Shown here one piece after another: positions 1 to 6,319 of a stretch of DNA of 6,319 nucleotides. The DNA is taken from contig JAGAEH010000266.1 of the NCBI GenBank assembly GCA_017613225.1, positions 1 to 6,319 on the forward strand, given 5' to 3'. A program made the position numbers and the translations under genes. Position 1 is the first letter of the stretch. Each line of letters starts with the position of its first letter. This DNA comes from Lachnospiraceae bacterium (GTDB lineage Bacteria > Bacillota > Clostridia > Lachnospirales > Lachnospiraceae). The notes beneath the pieces were generated by a model. The model was given only the letters and a program-made list of their open reading frames with translations, was not told where the DNA came from and searched no databases.

Positions 1-1278
1 GACCGCATCTACCTGGGGCATATCGAAGGGGAAGGCAAGCTCGCGCTGACCGGCGTGGGCGTGGCCTTCCCTTTGATCACCATCATCACTGCCTTTACCA
101 ACATGTTCGGCCAGGGCGGTTCGCCCCTGTTCGCCATGGACCGGGGCAAGGGGGATGACGAGAGCGCCGGCCGGATCATGGGCAACTCCTGCGGGATGAT
201 GGTCCTTCTGTCCTTTGTGATCATGGCGGCGGTGTTCGCCTTCAAGCGCCCGATCCTTTACCTGTTCGGCGCCAGCGACGCCACCTACGGATATGCCGAC
301 CGGTACATCAGCGTCTACGTGCTGGGCACGCTCTTCTCCATGCTGTCCATCGGCATGAACACCTTTATCAACGCCCAGGGCTTCGGCACCATCGGCATGC
401 TGTCCGTGGCCATCGGCGCGGTGACCAACATCATCCTGGACCCGATCTTCATCTTTGGCATGGACATGGGCGTGGTAGGCGCGGCACTGGCCACCATCCT
501 TTCCCAGCTGGTCTCCGCCGTCTGGGTGATCCGCTTCCTGACCGGCAAAAAAGTCCCGGTCCGGCTGCGGCTCTCCCAAATGAAGCTGTCCTTCCCGGTG
601 ATCAAGCGCATCGTGAGCCTGGGGCTTACCCCGTTCATCATGTCCGCCACCACGGGCATGGTCTCCGCTATGTACAACAAGAACCTGCAGATCCACGGCG
701 GCGACATCTACGTGACCGCCATGACGGTGATCCTGTCCATCCGCGAGATGCTGAACATGGGATTGCAGGGCATGACCCGCGGCGCCGGCCCGGTCATCTC
801 CTACAATTACGGCGCGAAGCTCTACGACAGGACCTGCGGCGCCATCCGCTTCCTGGGATGGTTTTCCGTCATCTATTCCACCGTGGTCTGGCTGATCATC
901 ACGCTGTTTCCGAAGGCGCTGCTTTCCATTTTCAACAGTGATCCTGAACTGATGGAGATCGGCCCCGCCGTGGTGCGCACCTACTATTCCATGCACGTGT
1001 TCATGGCGCTGCAGGCCATCGGCCAGAACACCTTCCTTTCCCTGGGTATGGCAAAACACGGCATGTTCTTCTCCATGCTGCGCAAGATCGTCATCGTGAC
1101 GCCGCTGATCTTCATCCTGCCGCACTTCATCACCCCGCCCGTATTCGGCGTGGTGGCGGCGGAGCCGGTCTCCGACGTGATAGGCGGCTGCGCCTGCTTC
1201 ATCACCATGTACTTTACGGTGTACCGGAAGCTGAAGGCAGGAGAGCCTCTGGCCTCATCCCGTAAGAAAAACGCGTAA
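1..1278 (+). CDS. MATE family efflux transporter, 5'-truncated by window edge
   Basis: Integral membrane antiporter of the multidrug and toxin extrusion (MATE) family, which exports cationic drugs or metabolites in exchange for Na+ or H+. The reading frame is open from base 1 to the TAA at 1276-1278 and gives 425 visible residues; family members are usually about 450, so roughly 30 N-terminal residues lie outside. The visible start (DRIYLGHI, then ALTGVGVAFPLITIITAF) matches the end of the first and start of the second membrane helix. GQGGSPLFAMDRGKG follows from about visible residue 37, a loop typical of clostridial MATE proteins. Many hydrophobic helices follow, with GAGPVISYNYGA at visible residues 261-272, the hallmark motif of the second half. 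The GTG at 55 is internal and not the start. Substrate cannot be read from sequence. The gene probably belongs to a different transcription unit from the genes downstream. Family assignment is firm; drug export is inferred. Confidence 0.93.
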   Translation, partial: DRIYLGHIEGEGKLALTGVGVAFPLITIITAFTNMFGQGGSPLFAMDRGKGDDESAGRIMGNSCGMMVLLSFVIMAAVFAFKRPILYLFGASDATYGYADRYISVYVLGTLFSMLSIGMNTFINAQGFGTIGMLSVAIGAVTNIILDPIFIFGMDMGVVGAALATILSQLVSAVWVIRFLTGKKVPVRLRLSQMKLSFPVIKRIVSLGLTPFIMSATTGMVSAMYNKNLQIHGGDIYVTAMTVILSIREMLNMGLQGMTRGAGPVISYNYGAKLYDRTCGAIRFLGWFSVIYSTVVWLIITLFPKALLSIFNSDPELMEIGPAVVRTYYSMHVFMALQAIGQNTFLSLGMAKHGMFFSMLRKIVIVTPLIFILPHFITPPVFGVVAAEPVSDVIGGCACFITMYFTVYRKLKAGEPLASSRKKNA

Positions 1279-1283
1279 AGCGA

Positions 1284-1299
1284 AGGCGGGAACCCGCTT
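1284..1299 (+). terminator. Possible weak terminator hairpin after the MATE gene
   Basis: AGGCGG pairs with CCGCTT (one G-U pair) around a GAAC loop, starting 5 bases after the MATE stop codon. The following bases are AT-rich (ATATTAAAG) but do not form a proper T-run, so intrinsic termination here would be weak. It is the only stem seen between the MATE stop and the next promoter. It may instead be a 3'-end stabiliser or chance pairing. Confidence 0.3.
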
Positions 1300-1347
1300 A
1301 TATTAAAGAAAACTTTGTGAAATCCGCCCCGAAAGTGAATTGAGTCC

Positions 1348-1376
1348 TTGAATAGTCGGGGGAAATCATCTATAAT
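1348..1376 (+). promoter_or_regulatory. Sigma-A-type promoter for the foldase-ATPase-decarboxylase operon
   Basis: A -35 box TTGAAT at 1348-1353 and a perfect -10 box TATAAT at 1371-1376 are separated by exactly 17 bp, the optimal housekeeping spacing. Transcription would begin near 1382-1384, leaving an untranslated leader of about 30 bases before the ATG at 1415. The leader is too short for a riboswitch. The promoter sits in a locally AT-rich stretch within otherwise GC-rich DNA. No clear operator palindrome overlaps it, so expression may be largely constitutive; that last point is inferred from absence. Confidence 0.8.
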
Positions 1377-1404
1377 ATTTCAGTTTGAATATCGCACCAA
1401 TTTT

Positions 1405-1410
1405 GGAGGA
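1405..1410 (+). promoter_or_regulatory. Ribosome binding site that sets the lipoprotein start
   Basis: GGAGGA lies 4 bases before the ATG at 1415. It decides against the in-frame TTG at 1385, which would add ten residues ahead of a complete lipoprotein signal peptide and would have almost no leader downstream of the predicted transcription start. Confidence 0.8.
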
Positions 1411-1414
1411 CATT

Positions 1415-2518
1415 ATGAAGAGAACATCAAGCATCATCGCGTTAGTGCTGGCACTGATCCTGGCGGTCTCCGCTTTTACGGGCTGCGGCGCCGCAAATGT
1501 GGATCCCGGCAATTACAGCAGCCAGGTCGCTGCCACCATCGGCGATGACACCATATACCTGGATGAAGCCAACTTCTTCCTGCGCTACAACCAGTGGAAC
1601 CTGGAGTCCTATTACTGGCAGTACTACCAGTACATGGGCTATGCCAACATGTGGGCGGCGCCCGCAGGCAGCAGCTCGGACAAGACCATGGCCACGTCCC
1701 TGAAGGAGCAGGTCATGGACGAACTGCTGGAGACCCGCATCCTCATGAACCACGCGGAGGAATACAAGGCCGCCCTGACCGACGAGGACAAGGAGACCGT
1801 GAAGAAGGCAGTGGAAGACTTCTTTGCCAACTATACGGAAGATTTCTTCAAATACGCCAGGGTCACCGAGGAGCAGCTGACCCAGTGGTTCACCAACAAC
1901 GCGCTGGCCATGAAAGTCTTTGACGCCGTCAAGAATACCGCCACCGTCAGCGTGGAAGACAAGGACTGCGAAGTCTACACAGTGCGCTACGTCCGCATCG
2001 CGGATGACACGGACGACGATGGCGTCGACGCCGCCAAGGCCGAGGCCGAGTACATCGTGAAGCACGTCAAGGAAGACGGCGAAAAGATGGAAGACACCCT
2101 GACCCAGTACGGCGGCTCCACCACTGTGGAGAGCTACCTGCTCTCCGACGAGTCTCCCACGGCGGACGCCGCCCGCATCGGCAAGACCTTAAAGACCGGC
2201 GAGATCGTCATGGAGCATGTGGAGAGCGAGAGCAGCTCTGCCTGGTACGTGGTCTACTGCGAGTCTGATCACGACGAGGAAGCCTCCGCCGAAAAGCGCG
2301 CGGACCTGGAAGACGAGCAGCGCGTGGAGCATTTCAACGGCATCTACAAGGAATGGATGAATGACGTGCCGGCATTTGAAGTCAAGGATTGCTTCAGCGA
2401 CCTGGAAGTCAGCACCGGCGAGATGATCTATGTCGCCCCGACCGCGGCTGAGACCGAGTCCGACACCGAGGCCCCTTCCGCCGAAGAGTCCGAAACGGAG
2501 AGCCAGACGGCAGGCTGA
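1415..2518 (+). CDS. SurA/PrsA-like foldase lipoprotein with degenerate parvulin region
   Basis: A 367-residue exported lipoprotein, probably a chaperone anchored to the outer face of the cytoplasmic membrane. Residues 1-23 form a signal peptide (MKRTSS, a hydrophobic core, then AFTG) ending at lipobox Cys24, the expected site of lipidation. Residues about 35-175 resemble the SurA N-terminal chaperone domain: an ATIGDDTIYLDEANFFLRY start, an aromatic stretch (YYWQYYQYMGY), then charged helices. Residues about 185-300 look parvulin-like: VYTVRYVRI in place of the usual HIL strand, an Ala-rich helix, and LKTGEI late in the domain. The catalytic His expected in that first strand is absent (Tyr192 lies there), so isomerase activity is doubtful. 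The last 28 residues are a Glu/Ser/Thr-rich tail. In-frame tandem stops TGA-TAA end the gene. It is first in a likely operon, 28 bp before the ATPase. Clostridial genomes usually label this type 'peptidylprolyl isomerase'; a holdase role is my inference. Confidence 0.82.
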   Translation: MKRTSSIIALVLALILAVSAFTGCGAANVDPGNYSSQVAATIGDDTIYLDEANFFLRYNQWNLESYYWQYYQYMGYANMWAAPAGSSSDKTMATSLKEQVMDELLETRILMNHAEEYKAALTDEDKETVKKAVEDFFANYTEDFFKYARVTEEQLTQWFTNNALAMKVFDAVKNTATVSVEDKDCEVYTVRYVRIADDTDDDGVDAAKAEAEYIVKHVKEDGEKMEDTLTQYGGSTTVESYLLSDESPTADAARIGKTLKTGEIVMEHVESESSSAWYVVYCESDHDEEASAEKRADLEDEQRVEHFNGIYKEWMNDVPAFEVKDCFSDLEVSTGEMIYVAPTAAETESDTEAPSAEESETESQTAG

Positions 2519-2533
2519 TAACGACAACGATAC

Positions 2534-2537
2534 GGAG
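2534..2537 (+). promoter_or_regulatory. Ribosome binding site supporting a TTG start for the ATPase
   Basis: A GGAG core lies 9 bases before the TTG at 2547. The N-terminal residues read from this TTG (GLTQAEVAERIREGKIN) match the conserved beginning of P-type ATPases of this type, and no ATG lies nearby that would keep them. The non-AUG start is therefore probably real. Confidence 0.7.
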
Positions 2538-2546
2538 TGACCGGTT

Positions 2547-4883
2547 TTGACCAAGATCTCAGGCCTTACACAAGCCGAAGTCGCGGAGCGGATCCGCGAA
2601 GGAAAGATCAATCGTGGCCAGGAGGTACGCACCAAGAGTTTTTCTGATGTGCTGCGGACCAATCTGGTCACTCCTTTTAATGCGCTGAACTTGGCCCTGG
2701 CATTTATTGTGGTATTCCTGGTACATTCCCCCAAGAACGCCCTGTTCATGATCGTGGTCATCTTCAACGCTCTGATCGGCACGGTCCAGGAGCTGCGGGC
2801 CAAGCGCCTCATGGACAAGCTGGCGCTGATCACCGCCCCGAAGGCCACCGTGGTCCGGGACGGGGAAAAACAGGAGATCCCCCTGGACGAGATCGTGCTG
2901 GACGACGTCCTGTATCTGGGAGCCGGCATGCAGATCGGCGCCGACGCCGTGGTGGTGAGCGGCGAGTGCGAAGCCAATGAATCCCTGATGACCGGCGAAC
3001 AGGATCCTGTGAAAAAGCAGATCGGCGACGATCTGATCTCCGGCAGCTTCATCGTATCCGGCCCCTGCTACGCCAGGGCGGTCCGGGTGGGCACCGACAG
3101 CTACGCCGCCAGGATCACGGCCCAGTCCAAGTACTACAAGAGGCCCGATTCGGAGATCGTGACCGGGGTGAACAAGATCATCCGCTTTGTCAGTTTTACC
3201 ATCATTCCCCTGGGCCTTGCCCTGTTTCTCAAGACCCTGCTCATTACAAAGATGCCATATCACGAGGCCGCCATTTCCACCATCGCCGGCCTGGTGGGCA
3301 TGATCCCGGAAGGCCTGGTGCTTTTGACCAGCGTGGCCATGAGCGTAGGCGCCATCAAACTGAGCCGCTATCACGCTCTGATCCAGGAGATGTATGCCAT
3401 CGAGACCCTGGCCCGGGTGGACGTGCTGTGCCTGGACAAGACCGGCACCATCACCACCGGCGACATCCGCCTGCAGTCCGTGAAAGCCGTGGGCGAAACG
3501 GACGAGGCCGGCTGTATCTCCATCGCCAAGACGGTCATGCAGGAGCTGGGGGACGCCAACGCCACCGCAAAGGCCCTGCTGGCCGCGGAAGAGCCTGCCC
3601 TGTCCGGCTGGAACGTCATCTTCCGCATTCCCTTTTCTTCCTCCCGCAAATACAGCGGCGTCTCCGTGCAGAACGAGGGCACCTATTATCTGGGTTCGTC
3701 CTCCTCTCTTTTCCGCGGGAACGTCAAATACGCGCAGCTGATCAGCGAGAACAGCGAGCAGGCCAGGCAGGACGGCCTGCGGGTGCTGATGCTGGCCGCG
3801 TCCAGTCAGGAGGATGCCCATGAAGGCATCCCTGCGGACATCCGTCCCCTGGCCTTCTTCTACTTTACCGACGAAGTCCGGCCCAACGCCAAAGACACCC
3901 TTTCCTTTTTCGGTCAGGAGGGCGTGGAACTGAAGGTGATCTCCGGCGACGATCCTGTCACCGTTTCCCGCATCGCCAAAGAGGCGGGGATGACCGGCTG
4001 GGAAAACAGCGGCGACGCGGCTTTCCTGGAGACGGAAGAGGAGTGCGCGGAGGCCATTAAAAAGACCACGATCCTGGGGCGCGTCAATCCCTGGCAGAAA
4101 TTCCAGTTCATCAAGGCGCTGAAGGCAGAGGGCCACACCGTGGCCATGACCGGCGACGGCGTCAACGACGTCATGGCTCTGAAGGAGAGCGACTGCGGTG
4201 TGGCCATGGCGGCGGGCAGCGACGCGGCCCGCAACGTGAGCCGCATCGTGCTGATGGATTCGGACTTTGCCTCCATGCCCGCCATCGTGGCGGAGGGACG
4301 CCAGTGCATCAACAACCTGCAGCGGTCTTCGGCCCTGTTTTTGTCCAAGACACTGTTTTCCGCCTTCGCGATGCTCTTTTTCCTCTTCGCGCCCATTGCC
4401 TATCCGCTGATCCCGATCCAGCTGACGCTGATCAGCACTTTCACCATCGGCGCGCCGTCGGTGGTGCTGGCCCTGCTGCCCAATACGGAAAGAGTGGAAG
4501 GAAACTTCCTGAAAAACATACTTAGAAAGGCCGTGCCCGGCGCGGCCACCAACGCCCTGGCCATCGTGACGGTGACGGTCCTGTTCGGCCACTTCGGCAT
4601 CGACCGGCAGACCGTGGGCACCGTCGCCATGCTTCTGATGATCTTCACCAACTTCCTGGTGCTGTTCAAGGTCTGCCTGCCCTTCAATACCATCAAAATC
4701 GTGCTCTACGCGGTGATGATCGCCTGCGTCTGGGTCGCCGTGCGGTTCTTCGGCGGCTTCTTTGCCCTGGTCCCGCTGAAAGCGGAGACCATCATCGTGA
4801 TGCTGATCATAGCCGGGGGCCTGCTGTTCGCCTACAGCGGCTTCCTGCTGCTGACGGAAAAAGTACTGGCAAGAAAGAAATGA
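2547..4883 (+). CDS. CtpE-like cation-translocating P-type ATPase
   Basis: A 778-residue P-type ATPase of the membrane that uses ATP to move a cation. GLTQAEVAERIREGKIN begins the actuator region; membrane helices 1-2 span about 45-80 and end in QELRAKRLMDKL. The actuator loop is TGEQ (149-152). Helix 4 carries PEGL (254-257). The phosphorylated residue is Asp297 in DKTGT. The nucleotide-binding domain has FSSSRK (363-368). Hinge motifs are DEVRP (442-446), SGDD (466-469) and TGDGVND (535-541). About six helices follow from 590. There is no N-terminal CxxC metal-binding domain and no CPC in helix 4, arguing against Cu/Zn/Cd export. Overall pattern and length most resemble mycobacterial CtpE, reported as a calcium transporter; calcium is inferred by resemblance only. 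Oddities are a Leu-Gly-Ser4 loop where KGA is usual, and no acidic residue in helix 6. It starts at TTG, 28 bp after the lipoprotein, and overlaps the decarboxylase by 4 bp. Family is very sure, substrate is not. Confidence 0.93.
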   Translation: MTKISGLTQAEVAERIREGKINRGQEVRTKSFSDVLRTNLVTPFNALNLALAFIVVFLVHSPKNALFMIVVIFNALIGTVQELRAKRLMDKLALITAPKATVVRDGEKQEIPLDEIVLDDVLYLGAGMQIGADAVVVSGECEANESLMTGEQDPVKKQIGDDLISGSFIVSGPCYARAVRVGTDSYAARITAQSKYYKRPDSEIVTGVNKIIRFVSFTIIPLGLALFLKTLLITKMPYHEAAISTIAGLVGMIPEGLVLLTSVAMSVGAIKLSRYHALIQEMYAIETLARVDVLCLDKTGTITTGDIRLQSVKAVGETDEAGCISIAKTVMQELGDANATAKALLAAEEPALSGWNVIFRIPFSSSRKYSGVSVQNEGTYYLGSSSSLFRGNVKYAQLISENSEQARQDGLRVLMLAASSQEDAHEGIPADIRPLAFFYFTDEVRPNAKDTLSFFGQEGVELKVISGDDPVTVSRIAKEAGMTGWENSGDAAFLETEEECAEAIKKTTILGRVNPWQKFQFIKALKAEGHTVAMTGDGVNDVMALKESDCGVAMAAGSDAARNVSRIVLMDSDFASMPAIVAEGRQCINNLQRSSALFLSKTLFSAFAMLFFLFAPIAYPLIPIQLTLISTFTIGAPSVVLALLPNTERVEGNFLKNILRKAVPGAATNALAIVTVTVLFGHFGIDRQTVGTVAMLLMIFTNFLVLFKVCLPFNTIKIVLYAVMIACVWVAVRFFGGFFALVPLKAETIIVMLIIAGGLLFAYSGFLLLTEKVLARKK

Positions 4884-6271
4884 AAGATAAGAAACTGCTT
4901 TTAGACCGGCTGAAAGAATATGCCGACCGGGGCGTGCTGCCCATGCACATGCCGGGGCATAAGCGCAATACCGTAAGCTACCCCTGGCTGAAGGAGCTGG
5001 GCGGAGCCTATGACGTCACGGAGATCGAAGGTTTCGACGACCTGGTGGAGGTGGACTGCCGCCCCGGCGTCAGGTCCTTCCTCAGCGTGAACGGCAGCAC
5101 CGGGGGCATTCTTGCCGCGGTGCGGACCGCCGTACGTCCGGGGGACCTGCTGCTGATGGGCCGGAACTGCCACAGATCCGTGTACCATGCGGCGGAGATC
5201 TGCGGCGCCCGGGTGCGGTATCTGATGCCGGACTGGGACGAAGAATTCGGCATTTTCAGCCGGGTGCAGCCCGGGACGGTGGAAGAAGCCCTGAAGGTGA
5301 CGGAATCGGAGCGGGAAAAGAAGCTCCGCGCGTTTCCTGAGCTGGAGTGGGCGTTTCCGCCGGAGGAAGAGCTGAAAAAACAGGATCTGCCAGCCGCCGT
5401 GGTGATCACGTCCCCCACCTATGAAGGGGACGTCAGCGACATCCGGTCCATCGCGCAGATCTGCCATTCCCGGGGCATCCCCCTGATCGTGGACGAGGCC
5501 CACGGGGCCCATTTCGGCCTGCCGGGCTTTCCCGACAGCGCCATCGACTGCGGCGCGGACATCGTGGTCCAGAGCCTGCACAAGACCCTTCCCAGCCCCA
5601 CCCAGACCGCGGTGGTGCACTGCCGCAGCAGCCTCCTTTCCGCGGACGAACTGCGGCGCCAACTGCTGATGTTCCAGACCTCCAGCCCCTCCTTTTTACT
5701 GATGGCGGCGGCGGAAAAGGCCATCGACTACGTGAAAAAACGCGGCGAGGAAGAGGCAGACGCCTGGATCCGCCGGAACGTGGAGCTGTGGAGGAGCATC
5801 GAACGCCTGCCGGGCCTGAAGCTGCGGATGACGGACGACGGCTCCAAACTGCTGATCGCCTCGGGGATCCCGGGGGAACAGTGGATGAAGCGCCTGCGGG
5901 AGGAATACAGCATCGAAGCGGAGATGGCGGTGAACGATGCAGTGCTGTTTCTGACAGGCATGGGCGACGATTACGACAGCATGGAACAGCTGTCCTTCGC
6001 CCTCATGATGGAGGACAGACTGCTGCCGCCCTACGAGCCCGTAAGCCATCCTGCCCCGGCCCTGCCGGAAAAAGTGATGGAGCCCTGGGAGGCGTCCCGC
6101 CTGCCAAAGGTGATCTGCCCCATTAAGAAAGCGGCGGGTTGGATCAGCGCGGACTATGGTTGGAAATACCCGCCGGGCATTCCATTTTTAGTACCCGGAG
6201 AGCGCATCGGCGCGGACGCGGTGGAAAAGGCGGCCGGACTCGGCATGAGGACTCTGCAGGTCCTTCGGTGA
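4880..6271 (+). CDS. Orn/Lys/Arg decarboxylase-family PLP enzyme, short form
   Basis: A 463-residue cytoplasmic fold-type I PLP enzyme of the Orn/Lys/Arg decarboxylase family, which removes CO2 from a basic amino acid to give a polyamine or its precursor. Visible motifs: MPGHKR (24-29), VTEIEGFDDL (46-55), NGSTGG (71-76), RNCHRS with His98 expected to stack on PLP, SPTYEGDVSDI from 178, VDEAHGAHF with Asp205 and His208, and SLHKT with Lys235 as the Schiff-base lysine. The C-terminal domain contains YPPGIPFLVPGE (430-441). It lacks the N-terminal 'wing' domain of the large enterobacterial enzymes and is near the size of Bacillus SpeA/YaaO. The ATG overlaps the ATPase stop as ATGA, and only a weak purine run precedes it, so translation is probably coupled. 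Two oddities: about 13 residues seem missing between DDL and FLSVNGST, and a charged insert of about 28 residues sits near 141-168. Arginine, lysine and ornithine cannot be told apart here. Family call is firm, activity likely. Confidence 0.9.
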   Translation: MKDKKLLLDRLKEYADRGVLPMHMPGHKRNTVSYPWLKELGGAYDVTEIEGFDDLVEVDCRPGVRSFLSVNGSTGGILAAVRTAVRPGDLLLMGRNCHRSVYHAAEICGARVRYLMPDWDEEFGIFSRVQPGTVEEALKVTESEREKKLRAFPELEWAFPPEEELKKQDLPAAVVITSPTYEGDVSDIRSIAQICHSRGIPLIVDEAHGAHFGLPGFPDSAIDCGADIVVQSLHKTLPSPTQTAVVHCRSSLLSADELRRQLLMFQTSSPSFLLMAAAEKAIDYVKKRGEEEADAWIRRNVELWRSIERLPGLKLRMTDDGSKLLIASGIPGEQWMKRLREEYSIEAEMAVNDAVLFLTGMGDDYDSMEQLSFALMMEDRLLPPYEPVSHPAPALPEKVMEPWEASRLPKVICPIKKAAGWISADYGWKYPPGIPFLVPGERIGADAVEKAAGLGMRTLQVLR

Positions 6272-6299
6272 ACACACAGGAACACACAGAACACACAGG
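6271..6299. repeat. Three short direct repeats (AACACACAG unit)
   Basis: The unit AACACACAGR occurs at 6271-6280, 6281-6290 and 6290-6299, the last offset by 9 rather than 10 bases. The first copy begins on the final base of the decarboxylase stop codon and the third forms the left arm of the palindrome next to it. This looks like partial duplication of a palindrome arm, as seen at the edges of dispersed repeats, though replication slippage would give the same picture. Confidence 0.75.
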
Positions 6300-6316
6300 G
6301 ACGGTCCTTTTGTGTT
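6290..6316. repeat. Imperfect palindrome, probable REP-like dispersed element
   Basis: A 27-base near-palindrome centred on G6303. The left arm reads AACACACAGGGAC (6290-6302) and the right arm GTCCTTTTGTGTT (6304-6316). Outer bases AACACA pair perfectly with TGTGTT and inner GGAC with GTCC; C6296-T6310 is a mismatch and G6298-T6308 a wobble. From memory, similar sequences with a GGGACGGT core flanked by ACAC/TGTG arms recur in clostridial genomes, sometimes near IS200/Y1-type (RAYT) transposases. That link is recalled, not tested. Being 18 bases past the decarboxylase stop, the hairpin could also help end or stabilise the transcript, but no T-run follows it within the window. Confidence 0.65.
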
Positions 6317-6319
6317 AGC

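Noticed and set aside
1305..1316. AAAG-AAAA-CTTT mini-hairpin in the intergenic region
   Set aside because: Only four weak pairs; expected by chance in AT-rich DNA.
1385..1414. Upstream TTG start for the lipoprotein gene
   Set aside because: It would lie at the very 5' end of the transcript without a ribosome binding site and would extend a signal peptide that is complete from the ATG at 1415.
1348..1548. A small + strand open frame beginning inside the promoter
   Set aside because: Its start coincides with the -35 box, upstream of the predicted transcription start, and it runs in another frame into the lipoprotein signal peptide coding region.
1442..2065. A 207-codon open frame on the - strand opposite the lipoprotein gene
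   Set aside because: It mirrors the sense codon pattern, has no matching start signal or recognisable family, and lies wholly inside a well-supported gene.
2559..4592. A 677-codon open frame on the - strand opposite the ATPase gene
   Set aside because: Its product is His/Gly/Asp/Gln-rich low-complexity sequence with no recognisable domain, and the + strand has every P-type ATPase motif in order. Such antisense frames arise in GC-rich genes because TTA, CTA and TCA codons are rare on the sense strand.
4901..5662. A 253-codon open frame on the - strand opposite the decarboxylase gene
   Set aside because: Same GC-driven antisense effect; the sense strand carries all decarboxylase motifs.
6271..6319. 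Start of a CRISPR array at the right edge
   Set aside because: The repeat units are 9-10 bases and directly adjacent with no spacers, and the region ends in a palindrome, unlike CRISPR repeats.

Overview
The window looks like chromosomal DNA from a GC-rich member of the Clostridia (Firmicutes), most likely a Lachnospiraceae-type gut or rumen anaerobe. This is inferred from the gene families (a Clostridia-style MATE transporter, a SurA_N-type foldase lipoprotein, a CtpE-like P-type ATPase and a short-form Orn/Lys/Arg decarboxylase). Strong AGGAGG-like ribosome binding sites, a sigma-A-type promoter and G/C-dominated third codon positions also fit. The taxonomic call is an inference. No rRNA, tRNA, CRISPR array or transposase gene is visible.

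Layout, all on the + strand. (1) Positions 1-1278 are the 3' part of a MATE-family multidrug/Na+ antiporter gene whose first roughly 30 codons lie upstream of the window. (2) Positions 1279-1414 are an AT-richer intergenic stretch with a weak hairpin just after the MATE stop and a near-consensus promoter (TTGAAT, 17 bp, TATAAT). (3) Positions 1415-2518 encode a secreted lipoprotein with a SurA-type chaperone domain and a degenerate parvulin-like region. (4) Positions 2547-4883 encode a P-type cation ATPase that starts at TTG and most resembles the mycobacterial CtpE (calcium) type. (5) Positions 4880-6271 encode a PLP-dependent Orn/Lys/Arg decarboxylase-family enzyme whose start codon overlaps the ATPase stop (ATGA). 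(6) Positions 6271-6319 hold a short direct-repeat cluster running into an imperfect palindrome, probably a dispersed REP-like element cut by the window edge.

The promoter at 1348-1376, the 28-bp gap between lipoprotein and ATPase, and the 4-bp overlap between ATPase and decarboxylase make a three-gene operon likely, with the MATE gene in an earlier transcription unit. A shared job is not obvious. One speculative link is that an extracytoplasmic foldase and a pump affecting calcium could both serve folding at the outer face of the membrane.

I see no clear new defence or mobile system. The points worth a second look are changes within otherwise recognisable families. The decarboxylase has lost a conserved segment before its NGST motif and gained a charged insertion. 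The lipoprotein lacks the expected parvulin histidine. The ATPase has an altered nucleotide-binding loop and no acidic residue in its sixth membrane segment. The repeat at the right edge is the remaining point of interest.
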